Below the pieces are notes generated by a model. The model saw nothing but the letters and a program-made list of their open reading frames with translations, ran no database searches and was not told the origin of the DNA. Both the position numbers and the translations under genes were made by a program. From assembly GCF_023674425.1 (NCBI RefSeq), contig NZ_CP098401.1, forward strand, positions 806,001 through 870,000: a stretch of 64,000 nucleotides of DNA. Direction: 5' to 3'. This document shows, piece by piece, positions 36,855 through 45,115 of the stretch. Source of the stretch: Sphingomonas donggukensis. Its GTDB lineage: Bacteria; Pseudomonadota; Alphaproteobacteria; Sphingomonadales; Sphingomonadaceae. The first letter of the stretch is position 1; each line of letters begins with the position of its first letter.

Positions 36855-37754
36855 GTGAAGACGATGTTGCTCGCCGCCGCCGCGCTGTTCGCTGCCGTCC
36901 CCGCCGCCGCGCAGGTCGCACCCGCACCGCGCGCGGCAGCGGTGGCGCCGGCGCGCACGATCCTGTTCGTGGGCAACAGCTTCACGCAGGGCGCGCATTC
37001 GGCGGTGCGTAACTACCGCGCGGGCAGCGTCACCGACCTGAACGGCGCGGGCTATGGCGGGGTGCCGGCGCTATTCAAGCTGTTCGCCGAGCAGGCCGGC
37101 CTCAACTGGCAGGTCAGCCTGGAGACGCAGGGCGGCAAGACGCTGGGCTATCATCTTGCCGAGCGGCGCGCGGTGATCGACCGCCCGTGGGACGTCGTCG
37201 TGCTGCAGGATCTGTCGACCTTCAGCCGTGAGCGCCCCGGCGACCCGGCTAGCCATGTCCGCGACGCCGGTACGCTGGCGGCGATGCTCACCCGCGCCAA
37301 CCCGCGCGTGCAGGTCGAGGTGATGGCGACGTGGAGCCGCGCCGATCAGGTCTATCGCCCCGGCAGCCCGTGGACCGGCACGCCGATCGCGAAGATGGCC
37401 GACGATCTCTACGCCGGCAGCCGCCGCGCCCGCGCCGCCAGCCGCGATATCGACGGCGTTATCCCGGTCGGCGCCGCCTGGAACCGCGCGTTCGCGGCGC
37501 GCGTGGCGGACCCGAACCCCTATGACGGCGTGACCTTCGGCGAGCTGAACCTGTGGGCCTACGACCACTACCACGCGAGCGTCGCGGGCTATTACCTCGA
37601 GGCGCTGGTCGTGTTCGGCAAGGTCACCGGGGTCGATCCGCGCACGCTCGGCGCCAACGAGCGGGCTGCGGACGAGCTTGGCCTGTCGGATGCGCAGGCG
37701 GTCGCCCTGCAACGCATTGCCTGGGAAACGCTGGCGGCGGAGCGGGGGCGCTAA
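36855..37754 (+). CDS. Exported SGNH/GDSL-like hydrolase
   Basis: A 299-residue protein with an N-terminal signal peptide (MKTMLLAAAALFAAVPAAAQ, using GTG at 36855). The motif ILFVGNSFTQGAHSA matches block I of SGNH hydrolases (GNSF in place of GDSL), with Ser as nucleophile. VVVLQDLSTFSRE is a middle block, and DHYHASVAGYYL near the C-terminus may supply the catalytic His. The fold suggests an esterase or deacylase acting in the periplasm. It starts one base after the TonB receptor stop, so it is translationally coupled and probably acts on the receptor's ligand. An alternative start is ATG at 36864. Confidence 0.7.
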   Translation: MKTMLLAAAALFAAVPAAAQVAPAPRAAAVAPARTILFVGNSFTQGAHSAVRNYRAGSVTDLNGAGYGGVPALFKLFAEQAGLNWQVSLETQGGKTLGYHLAERRAVIDRPWDVVVLQDLSTFSRERPGDPASHVRDAGTLAAMLTRANPRVQVEVMATWSRADQVYRPGSPWTGTPIAKMADDLYAGSRRARAASRDIDGVIPVGAAWNRAFAARVADPNPYDGVTFGELNLWAYDHYHASVAGYYLEALVVFGKVTGVDPRTLGANERAADELGLSDAQAVALQRIAWETLAAERGR

Positions 37755-37763
37755 GCCGGCTTG

Positions 37764-39881
37764 TTACAACCCGAACCGCAGCGTCGCGCGTAAATCCCGA
37801 CCGGCGAGCGGTGCGAAGTCCTTCAGCACGCTCGCATGACGTCGGGCCTCGACGTCGAAGATGTTGTTGGCGCTCAGCAACAGCGTCGTCCGGTCGCTGG
37901 CGAACGGCTTGATCGACAGCGATGCGTTGACCAGCGTGAAGCCGTTGGTCGGCGTCTCGAACGCGGCGATGCGGTCCTGTGCGAAGGCATGCTCGACCTC
38001 GGCGCGCGCGGTCAGCTTGTCGCCCTGTGCCTCGATCCCGCCGAGGATGCGCAGCGGCGGGATGCGCGGGATCGGGCCGCCGCCCTTGATAGTGGCGTGT
38101 ACATAGTCGCCGACGACATCGGCATTGATCCGGTAGCCGCCGATCTGCGCCAGCTTCACCGATGCATCGGCCTCGAACCCGTAATAGCGCGCATCGGCCT
38201 GGGCAAACTGGAAGCAGGGCAGGTCGACGCCGTCGCGCCCCGCCGCCAGTGCCGCGGCTTCGCAAGGGGCCTGTCCGGTCTGCGCCTCGTAGATATAGTT
38301 GCTGAACCAGCTGTGATACGCAGACGCATCGAAGCTGAATCCGTCGCCGTGCGCGTGGAGCGTCGCTTCCAGCCCCCATGCGCGCTCGACACGGAAATCG
38401 GGGCTGCCGAGTTCGTAGGCCTGGGTGCCGGCGTGCGGGCCGTTGGCGAACAGCTCCTCGGCGGACGGCGCGCGCGCGGTGCGTGATCCGTTCAGGCCGA
38501 TGCGGACGCCGTCGGTCACTTCGTACGATGCTCCGAGCGAACCCGACAGCGTCTCGAAATGGCGCTTGCCGCGAAAGAAGCGGTCGTCGCCGGCGATCGT
38601 GCGTGCGGCGTGATCGGTCAGCTCGTAGCGCAGGCCGCCCTCCGCCCGGAGGCGCCCGCTGGCATATTGCTGCAGCGTGAAGAGCCCCGTCTGGTTGGTC
38701 TCGCTGCGCGGCAGGAACGCCTCATCCCCGATCACGTCGAACGCGCGGTTGAAATACTGGACGCCCGACGCGCCCTGCCACCCACCGCGCGTCGCCTGGA
38801 CCAGTTCCAGGCGGCCCTCGGTGCCTTTGTTGTAGAAGGCGGTGCCGATGTCTCCCGCGGGATCGAGCTCGAAATGGCGGTAGCTGGCATGGCCGGCGCG
38901 CAGGCGGATCGAATCGAGGATGGTGCCGCCGGTCTTCACCTCGGCGCGCAGGTCGACGCGGTTCTGCACGATGTCGAGGCGCGGCGCCTCCTGCTCCCCC
39001 CCGACAGCGGTCGCATAGCGGATCGGTACGCCGTAGAGGCTGTCGTAATGGCTGTACGACAGCCCAAGCGATCCGGTGTCGGTGATGATCGCGCCGCCGA
39101 CCCCCGCGGTCCACGTCTCGGCGGCGGTGTTGGGCAGGCGACCGCGCAGATTCGCGTTGGCGGCGAAGTCGATCGGGTCGTCGCCTTGCGGCAGGCCGAC
39201 CTGCGACAATGCGGCAGCGCGCGCCTGACGCGACAGGATGTAGCCGCCCCCCGTGCGCAGGTCGTCGGCCTTCAGATAGGATCCGTCCGCGTGCAGCACG
39301 ATCTTGTCGGTGACCCCGACGTCGCCCGCGGCCCCGATCGAGCGTTCGTCGGCGGCGGAACCGTAGGTGGCGATGCCGTTCAGCCGGTAGCCGTCCGCCG
39401 GCACCGTGCGCGGAATGCGCGTGTCGATCACGTTGACGACGCCGCCGACCGCCGACGACCCGAACAGCAGCGCGGACGGCCCGCGCAGCACCTCGACCCG
39501 CTCGGCCAGCAGAGGATCGATGATGACCGCGTGATCGACGCTGGTGTTCGACACGTCGATCGACCCTATGCCGTCGGTCAACACGCGCACGCGCTCGCCT
39601 TGGAAGCCGCGGAGGACGGGGCGCGAGGCGCTCGGCCCGAACGAGGTCGCCGACACGCCTGGCTGCCGCGCCAGCGTCTCGCCCAGTGTCGGACGCAGGT
39701 CGCGGGTCAGCTCCTCGCCCTTCACGATCGACGTGCCCTGCAGCACGTCGGCCTCGCTGGTGCGCACAGGCGCAGTCACGACGATGTCGCTGGTGGGGGC
39801 GGGGGCCATCGATTGAGCGAAGGCAGGCGTCGCACATGCGAGCGCGATCAGGCTCGCGCCGAACAGTCTGGAATGCATCAT
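37764..39881 (-). CDS. TonB-dependent receptor, ZnuD-like (zinc uptake)
   Basis: A 705-residue outer membrane receptor with a signal peptide (MMHSRLFGASLIALACATPAFAQ). The plug region GETLARQPGVSATSFGPSASRPVLRGFQGERVRVLTDGIGS resembles ZnuD, the zinc/heme receptor of Neisseria. It continues with VEVLRGPSALLFGSSAVGGVVNVID and a barrel ending RATLRFGL. AAGGGA lies before the double ATG at 39881/39878. A dyad like a Zur operator lies 35 bases upstream, which supports control by zinc. Zinc as ligand is inferred; other metal complexes are possible. The left end of the phage-satellite element is about 150 bases upstream. Confidence 0.8.
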   Translation of the reverse strand: MMHSRLFGASLIALACATPAFAQSMAPAPTSDIVVTAPVRTSEADVLQGTSIVKGEELTRDLRPTLGETLARQPGVSATSFGPSASRPVLRGFQGERVRVLTDGIGSIDVSNTSVDHAVIIDPLLAERVEVLRGPSALLFGSSAVGGVVNVIDTRIPRTVPADGYRLNGIATYGSAADERSIGAAGDVGVTDKIVLHADGSYLKADDLRTGGGYILSRQARAAALSQVGLPQGDDPIDFAANANLRGRLPNTAAETWTAGVGGAIITDTGSLGLSYSHYDSLYGVPIRYATAVGGEQEAPRLDIVQNRVDLRAEVKTGGTILDSIRLRAGHASYRHFELDPAGDIGTAFYNKGTEGRLELVQATRGGWQGASGVQYFNRAFDVIGDEAFLPRSETNQTGLFTLQQYASGRLRAEGGLRYELTDHAARTIAGDDRFFRGKRHFETLSGSLGASYEVTDGVRIGLNGSRTARAPSAEELFANGPHAGTQAYELGSPDFRVERAWGLEATLHAHGDGFSFDASAYHSWFSNYIYEAQTGQAPCEAAALAAGRDGVDLPCFQFAQADARYYGFEADASVKLAQIGGYRINADVVGDYVHATIKGGGPIPRIPPLRILGGIEAQGDKLTARAEVEHAFAQDRIAAFETPTNGFTLVNASLSIKPFASDRTTLLLSANNIFDVEARRHASVLKDFAPLAGRDLRATLRFGL

Positions 39882-39915
39882 GGTGTCCCTTGGTTTCGGA
39901 CACCGGATACGCGGC

Positions 39916-39930
39916 ATGTTACAACATCAC
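39916..39930. promoter_or_regulatory. Candidate Zur operator upstream of the ZnuD-like receptor
   Basis: ATGTTACAACATCAC contains a 5-bp perfect inverted repeat (ATGTT / AACAT) around a two-base centre and stands out as AT-rich. It resembles TGTTATA-type Zur operators of Proteobacteria and lies 35 bases before the receptor start. The assignment rests on resemblance and gene context. Confidence 0.4.
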
Positions 39931-40027
39931 AAGCGCCGTTCGCCGCGCACAGCGTGCCGTCTGCCGCAACTGCGAACAGCCGAGGCACGCAGCAACGCTG
40001 CCGTCGGAAGGAGCCAGAAAGAAACGG

Positions 40028-40074
40028 TGGTGGACGCACTTGGGCTCGAACCAAGGACCCGCTGATTAAGAGTC
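40028..40074. repeat. attL, displaced 3' end of tRNA-Lys
   Basis: These 47 bases are identical to 51961-52007. They cover the CCA end, acceptor arm, T-arm and the anticodon region of the tRNA-Lys gene on the minus strand. Identity ends just after the anticodon (AGAGTC then CCTAAC here, AGCTGC at the right). This copy is only a remnant, because the 5' half of the tRNA is absent. Confidence 0.95.
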
Positions 40075-40307
40075 CCTAACGGGGCTTTGATTTTGCTCGG
40101 CTTTTTTCCCAACTGGAAAGAAAATGGCCCATGCAAGATCAAAGGCTTACGAGAGAACCGCCAACTGAAAACGCCGCCCCGCATTGCCCTCGGGGCGGCG
40201 TCAGAGATGTTCTATATCCCAGCCCTGACGCACCGTTCCGAAGGACGCCCGAGCCGGTATCTGGATACCATGCGGGCAGTCCGCTCGCAAGGCGGCTTCC
40301 CCTTACT
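40075..40307. other. Left end of the element with a minus-strand terminator
   Basis: No well-supported gene is seen here, although the primase frame is open back to 40131. An 11-bp segment GGCTTTTTTCC (40099-40109) recurs as its complement near the right end. A 10-bp perfect stem CGCCGCCCCG / CGGGGCGGCG (40172-40181, 40191-40200) with a nine-base loop is followed, on the minus strand, by TTTTC. It would stop leftward transcription before attL. Confidence 0.5.
40172..40200 (-). terminator. Hairpin terminator on the minus strand at the left end of the satellite
   Basis: A 10-bp perfect GC stem with a nine-base loop, followed on the minus strand by TTTTC. On the plus strand no T-run follows, so it is directional. 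Confidence 0.55.
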
Positions 40308-42506
40308 GTGTTCCCCGACACGACCGGGCGCACCAAGCGCGCAATGTCCCGTTCGCTGGCGGAGATCGCGGATGCCATCCCGCGCCGGGTGGCGTCCCGG
40401 AAGGACGGCTTGCCCCTCATCAAGCTAGGCGCGTTCGGGGACGTGGTGTCGGCGAAAGGCTCGCTCCGCCACAACGCGAACGTGCTGGCGATCGACGGCG
40501 TAGAGGGCGATCACGACGCGGGCACGTTCACGGTGGACGATGCTGGCGCGTTGCTGGAGGCTTCCGGGCTGGCGGGCCTCATCTACACGACGCCCTCGCA
40601 TCGCCCGGACAAGCCCCGCTGGCGCGTGCTGTGCCCGTTGTCGCGCTCGCATAGCCCGGAGGACCGGGAACGCCTGTGCGCCCGTCTCAACGGTGCGCTG
40701 GAGGGCGCGTTACAGGGCGAGTCCTTCGCGCTGTCGCAAACCTATTTCTATGGCCGCGTTGAGGGCGGACCCGCGCCAGACGTGCGGATGATCGACGGCA
40801 CGGCGCTGGACCTTGCCGAGGAACTGGACGCCGACGCGATCGGGAAGGATGGCAAGCCATACAGGCCCGGCGCGGCGGACCCGTCGCCATTCCAGCCGGT
40901 CGCGGATGATGAGGACTTGCCGCACGTCCCCGATTGGGAGCGCATCGGGTCGGCGCTAGACGCCATCCCAGCCGATGCTCGCGACGATCGCGAAGCGTGC
41001 TGGCGCCCAATCGGCATGGCGCTCCACGCGGAAAGCCGGGGCGGCGAGCATGGCTTTGATGTGTGGGACGAATGGAGCCGTGCGAGCGGGAAATATGACG
41101 CCCGCGATCAGCGCCGGGTGTGGGACTCGTTCGGCAAGTCCAGCGGCAAGCCCGTCGCCATCGGCACGCTCTACCATCTCGCCAAGGAGCACGGCTGGGA
41201 GGAAAGCTATACCGACGATGACATTGCCCGCCTGAATGAGCGTCACGCCCTAGCGATGGTGCAGGGCAAAGCGTTGATCGCAACCGAGCGGGCGGACGGC
41301 GGCACCGATTTCAGCACCGAACGCGACCTCCACGCCTATTATGCGAATGATCGGGTGGCCGTTACCGAAAAGCGATCGGAACCGATTTCCGCGCGGTGGA
41401 TGCGCCATGCTGATCGGCGCACATTCCCGAACGGCGTGGAGTTCGCGCCCGGCGGCGCTCCAGCGGGCACGCTCAATCTGTGGCGCGGCTGGAACGTGGA
41501 GCCGGACGCCAGCGGCTCTTGCAAGCTGTTCGTGCGCCATATCGTCAATGTCGTCTGCGCTGGCGACCCGGACCACGCCCGCTATGTCATCGGATGGCTG
41601 GCGCACATGGTCCAGCGGCCCCAAGCGAAGCCGGGCGTGGCGCTCGTGCTGCGAGGCCCCAAGGGCGCGGGCAAGGATACCATTGGCGAATATCTGGCGC
41701 GGATGATCGGGCGTCGCCACGCGCCGACTGTCGCCAATTCCGAGCATATCGTGGGGCGCTTCAACCGGCGCATGGAGAACGCGCTGTTGCTCCATGTGCA
41801 GGAAGGATCGTGGGCGGGAGATCGCAAGGCAGAGGAGGTCCTGAAATACCTCGTTACGTCCGAGTTCGTGGAGATCGAACGCAAGGGCATCGACTCCATC
41901 AATCTGCGGAGCGTGTTGCGCTTGTTCATCTCCGCCAACGCGGAATGGGTGGTGCCAGCGAGCCATGACGAACGCCGCTGGGCGGTGTTTGAGGTAACGG
42001 ACGCCCGGAAGGGCGATGACGCCTATTTCAGTGCCCTATGGGCCGAAATGGAGGGCACCGGGCCTGCCGCTTTGCTCCACTACCTCCAGACGTTCGACCT
42101 AACCGGCTTCAACGTGCGGAAGGCCCCCGAAACCGAGGGGCTGCGGAATCAGAAACTCGCCAGCTTGCGGGGGGTGCATAGGTGGTGGTTCGAGGTCCTT
42201 AGTCGCGGCGAGGTCGGAAATCATTTCGCCGATGATGAGTGGGAGGACGGCGGGCAGACGGTCGGATGCGAGGCGTTGCGAGACGCCTATGTCATGTTCA
42301 TCCGCTCCCGCCGGTATGACGGGGAGGCGCTGGACTCAGCGACGTTCGGGAAGCGGTTGCGGGAGATGCTGCCCGAACTGGACCGCAAGCGCCACGGCGG
42401 GCGGCACGATCGCACATGGGTCTATGCGCTGCCCGTTCTCGCGACGGCTCGGGATAGGTTCGCGGCATGGCTTGGCGCTCCCGTGGATTGGGAGGCCGAA
42501 CAATGA
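40308..42506 (+). CDS. Satellite primase-helicase (PriCT-2 and SF3/DUF5906-type helicase domains)
   Basis: A replication protein of about 732 residues. The N-terminal part (NVLAIDGVEGDHDAG, then KPRWRVLCPLSRSHSPEDRE) looks like an archaeo-eukaryotic-type primase module. A PriCT-2 domain follows (WERIGSALDAIPADARDDRE to HLAKEHGW). The C-terminal half is a superfamily 3/NrS-1-like helicase, with Walker A GPKGAGKD near residues 450-457, then LLLHVQEGSW and LRLFISANAEW. It would start replication of the excised element. The start is uncertain: the frame is open from an ATG at 40131, GTG at 40308 precedes the family-like FPDTTGRTKR, and ATG at 40344 is also possible. None has a strong ribosome-binding site. 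Confidence 0.82.
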   Translation: MFPDTTGRTKRAMSRSLAEIADAIPRRVASRKDGLPLIKLGAFGDVVSAKGSLRHNANVLAIDGVEGDHDAGTFTVDDAGALLEASGLAGLIYTTPSHRPDKPRWRVLCPLSRSHSPEDRERLCARLNGALEGALQGESFALSQTYFYGRVEGGPAPDVRMIDGTALDLAEELDADAIGKDGKPYRPGAADPSPFQPVADDEDLPHVPDWERIGSALDAIPADARDDREACWRPIGMALHAESRGGEHGFDVWDEWSRASGKYDARDQRRVWDSFGKSSGKPVAIGTLYHLAKEHGWEESYTDDDIARLNERHALAMVQGKALIATERADGGTDFSTERDLHAYYANDRVAVTEKRSEPISARWMRHADRRTFPNGVEFAPGGAPAGTLNLWRGWNVEPDASGSCKLFVRHIVNVVCAGDPDHARYVIGWLAHMVQRPQAKPGVALVLRGPKGAGKDTIGEYLARMIGRRHAPTVANSEHIVGRFNRRMENALLLHVQEGSWAGDRKAEEVLKYLVTSEFVEIERKGIDSINLRSVLRLFISANAEWVVPASHDERRWAVFEVTDARKGDDAYFSALWAEMEGTGPAALLHYLQTFDLTGFNVRKAPETEGLRNQKLASLRGVHRWWFEVLSRGEVGNHFADDEWEDGGQTVGCEALRDAYVMFIRSRRYDGEALDSATFGKRLREMLPELDRKRHGGRHDRTWVYALPVLATARDRFAAWLGAPVDWEAEQ

Positions 42507-42900
42507 TCGCTAGGACACATCGGCTTTGCTGGGACACGCCTAGGACACGAAAAACCGCAGTATTACAGTGCGTTGATACCTTGTGTCCTAGGAGTCCTAG
42601 GAGTCCTAGTAGTAACTCCGCAGGGGACATCGGCGGTCAAAGCAACTGCGGACGGGCCTACTGGAAAAAAGCCTTTAGGCAATTACTCAGTGGGACACCC
42701 GTGGCACCTAGGACTCGCGTGTATTTTCAATCACTTACGCGGAGTTTTCCTAGGACACGGCTCTGGGCACACCGGGACACGGCGGGTCCTTCCCATGGGG
42801 TGGCCGTTGCGGGGACGCGGAGCCGCGACATTCCAATCACTAAAGTCAAATTAGAACGGGTTGCCTGCCTCAACTCAGTTCAACTTAAGGATTATCGCCC
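42507..42900. other. Repeat-rich region before terS: candidate cos site or replication origin
   Basis: About 390 bases without a credible gene. The motif (C)TAGGACAC occurs at 42510-42518, 42540-42548 and 42750-42758, and inverted (GTGTCCTAG) at 42583-42591. The variant GGGACAC is at 42531, 42692 and 42774. TCCTAGGAG is repeated in tandem at 42586-42612 (third copy one base different). An imperfect dyad with arms GTTGCGG / CCGCGAC lies at 42806-42829. In lambda-type phages the cos site, with terminase-binding repeats, lies just upstream of the small terminase gene, as here. An iteron origin after the primase gene is the other option. Confidence 0.55.
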
Positions 42901-43353
42901 ATGTCGATAGATCAGCGCATCGGCATTACTCAGCTTTCGGCGTTAGTCGGCGTTTCCGAAAACCGTATTCGGCAACTCTGCACTGCTGGCACGATCGAAC
43001 GCGGCGAGGATGGTCAGTTCGATTTAAGAAACTCTGTTCGGGCTTATTGCGGGACCCTTCGCGAGAACGCGATGGGACGTGGCGGCCCCGGCCTCGCCGC
43101 CGAACGCGAACGGGAAGCGCGTGCCCGCGCCGACAAGCTGGAGATGCAGAACGCCGCCGCCCGGCGCGACCTCATCCCGGCGAGCGAGGTCGAGATGATG
43201 TGGGACAAGATATGTCGCCTCATCCGCGCCCGGTTCCTCGCCATGCCCGCCCGGCTCCAGCAACACTTGGCGCATCTCACGACGCACGACCTCACCCTGA
43301 TCGACCGGGAGATACGCGACGCATTGAAGGAACTCGCCGATGACGACCTTTAG
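42901..43353 (+). CDS. Phage terminase small subunit (Nu1-like)
   Basis: A 150-residue DNA-recognition subunit of the packaging motor. The N-terminal 60 residues form a winged-helix/MerR-like reading head (ITQLSALVGVSENRIRQLCTAGTI) as in lambda gpNu1. A long helical region follows (AAEREREARARADKLEMQNAAARRDL), then a C-terminal segment that would bind the large subunit. AAGGA lies ten bases before the ATG. It overlaps the large terminase gene by 14 bases. The repeats directly upstream are its likely binding site. Confidence 0.82.
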   Translation: MSIDQRIGITQLSALVGVSENRIRQLCTAGTIERGEDGQFDLRNSVRAYCGTLRENAMGRGGPGLAAEREREARARADKLEMQNAAARRDLIPASEVEMMWDKICRLIRARFLAMPARLQQHLAHLTTHDLTLIDREIRDALKELADDDL

Positions 43354-45112
43354 CCCCTCGACGTGGCGCACCCGCGAACGGGCGCTGGGGGCATTGCGAC
43401 CGCCGCCCCGATTGCCGCTGTCCCAATGGATCGAGTCCAACCTCCAGCTTCCCGAGGACGTGTCCGCGCTCCCCGGCGAGGTCCGGCTATGGGAGTTCCA
43501 GCGCGGCATTGCCGATGCGATTAGCGACCCGGATATTGAACGGGTGACGTTGGTAAAGAGTGTCCGCGTCGGCCTGTCCACGCTGCTTACCGCGACGATC
43601 GGCTCCTACGTCGCGAACGAACCGTCCCCGATCCTGCTGCTATTGCCTACTGAGGCCGATTGCCGCGACTATACCGTGTCGGACATCGAGCCGATATTTG
43701 ACGCCACGCCCGCGCTGTCCGGGCTGCTGAGTGCCGACGAAGGCGGGCGCAACACGCTCCTATCCCGGCGCTTCCCCGGTGGCAGCTTGAAAATCGTGGC
43801 GGCGAAGGCCCCGCGCAATCTGCGGCGGCACAACGTCCGCGTGCTGCTGATAGATGAGGCCGATGGAATGGAGCCGGGGCCGGAAGGCAACCCCGTGGTG
43901 CTGGCGGAGCGCCGCACGATGTCCTTTTCCAACCGCAAGATCGTCATGGGCAGCACGCCGACGCTTGAGGAAACCTCCAATGTGCTGCGGTCCTACGCGA
44001 CGAGCGATCAGCGCATTTTTGAGGTCCCGTGCCCGGAGTGCGGCGAGTTCACCGAGATATTGTGGCAACATATCGAGTGGGAGCCGGACAAGCCCGAAAC
44101 CGCCGCCTTCCGGTGCCCGCATTGCGAGGAAACGATTTCCGAACGGTTCAAGGCGGCGATGATGGCGGCGGGCCGCTGGCGTGCGACATGCCCGGACGTG
44201 AAGGGGCACGCGGGTTTTCGCATCAACGCGCTTGTCAGTCCCCATGCGAACGCAAGCTGGTCCCGGCTGGCGGCGGAGTTTCTGGCGGCCAAGGGCAGTC
44301 CCGACACCCTGCAAGTGTTCGTCAATACGATCCTAGCCCAAGGCTGGCGGGAAGAGTCGGAAGCGGTGGATGAGTCCGCGCTACAGGCGAGGGCGGAGCC
44401 GTTCGGGCTGGAGAATATGCCGCCGGACGTGCTGATCGTGACGGCGGGCGTGGATGTGCAGGACGATCGACTGGAGACAACCTTTGTGGGGTGGTCGCGA
44501 GACGCCGCGCTAATCTTGGGGCATGTCGTCATCTGGGGAAGCCCCGGGGATGACACGACATGGGCGGAACTGGACGATTTGTTGCGCACCACATGGCCGC
44601 ACCCGCGCGGTGGAACGCTCCGCCTGGACTCGGCCATCATCGACTCCGGCGATGGCGGCTGGACCGAGCGTGTCTATGCGTTTTGCCGTCCGCGCTTTGG
44701 CCGCAAGATCATGGCGGGCAAGGGCGTGGCGGGCACGCGGCCTCCCGCCGCTCTGTCACAAGCCAAGGGCGTCAAACTGTTCCTGATCGGTGTGGACGGC
44801 CTGAAAGCACAAATCCTCACTCGGCTGGCGCGTGGTCGCACTATCCGGTTTTCCGACTCGCTGGAGCCGGTGTGGTATGAGCAGCTTGCGTCCGAACGGC
44901 GGGTGGTCCGCTATGTCCGGGGCCAGCCGGTGCGCCGGTTTGAGCGCAAGCCGGGGATGCGAGCGGAGGCGCTGGACTGCGTGGTCTATGCCTATGCCGC
45001 CCGCACGCTGGTTACGGCTAATCTGGACCGGCGGGAGGAAGAACTAGCGAGCGTCGGGGCTGTCCCGCCCGCCGTGAAGCCGGTTATTCGTTCGGCGTGG
45101 CTCGGGCACTGA
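43340..45112 (+). CDS. Phage terminase large subunit (GpA family)
   Basis: A 590-residue packaging ATPase-nuclease of the lambda gpA family, which cuts cos-type ends and drives DNA into the prohead. The Walker A-like P-loop is VKSVRVGLST (72-81) and Walker B is VLLIDEAD (168-175). A zinc-ribbon-like pair CPECGEF ... CPHCEE follows. The nuclease domain shows acidic residues in AGVDVQDDRLE, AIIDSGDGGWT and EALDCVVYAYAA. Its length is close to that of lambda gpA (about 640). It overlaps the small terminase gene and is intact, so the element could package itself. Confidence 0.93.
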   Translation: MTTFSPSTWRTRERALGALRPPPRLPLSQWIESNLQLPEDVSALPGEVRLWEFQRGIADAISDPDIERVTLVKSVRVGLSTLLTATIGSYVANEPSPILLLLPTEADCRDYTVSDIEPIFDATPALSGLLSADEGGRNTLLSRRFPGGSLKIVAAKAPRNLRRHNVRVLLIDEADGMEPGPEGNPVVLAERRTMSFSNRKIVMGSTPTLEETSNVLRSYATSDQRIFEVPCPECGEFTEILWQHIEWEPDKPETAAFRCPHCEETISERFKAAMMAAGRWRATCPDVKGHAGFRINALVSPHANASWSRLAAEFLAAKGSPDTLQVFVNTILAQGWREESEAVDESALQARAEPFGLENMPPDVLIVTAGVDVQDDRLETTFVGWSRDAALILGHVVIWGSPGDDTTWAELDDLLRTTWPHPRGGTLRLDSAIIDSGDGGWTERVYAFCRPRFGRKIMAGKGVAGTRPPAALSQAKGVKLFLIGVDGLKAQILTRLARGRTIRFSDSLEPVWYEQLASERRVVRYVRGQPVRRFERKPGMRAEALDCVVYAYAARTLVTANLDRREEELASVGAVPPAVKPVIRSAWLGH

Positions 45113-45115
45113 ATC

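Noticed and set aside
33719..36985. Open frame of more than 1000 codons opposite the TonB receptor
   Set aside because: Antisense shadow produced by GC-biased third codon positions. The receptor on the plus strand has all the family blocks.
40028..40074. Second tRNA-Lys gene
   Set aside because: Only the 3' 47 bases are present. The D-arm and 5' acceptor strand are missing, so it is an att remnant.
42586..42612. Tandem TCCTAGGAG repeats as a CRISPR array
   Set aside because: The units are nine bases, adjacent and without spacers, and no cas gene is near.
42467..42910. Two overlapping open frames in the repeat region before terS
   Set aside because: Their translations mainly decode the TAGGACAC and TCCTAGGAG repeats. 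Neither has a ribosome-binding site or family-like sequence, so the region is treated as a cis element.
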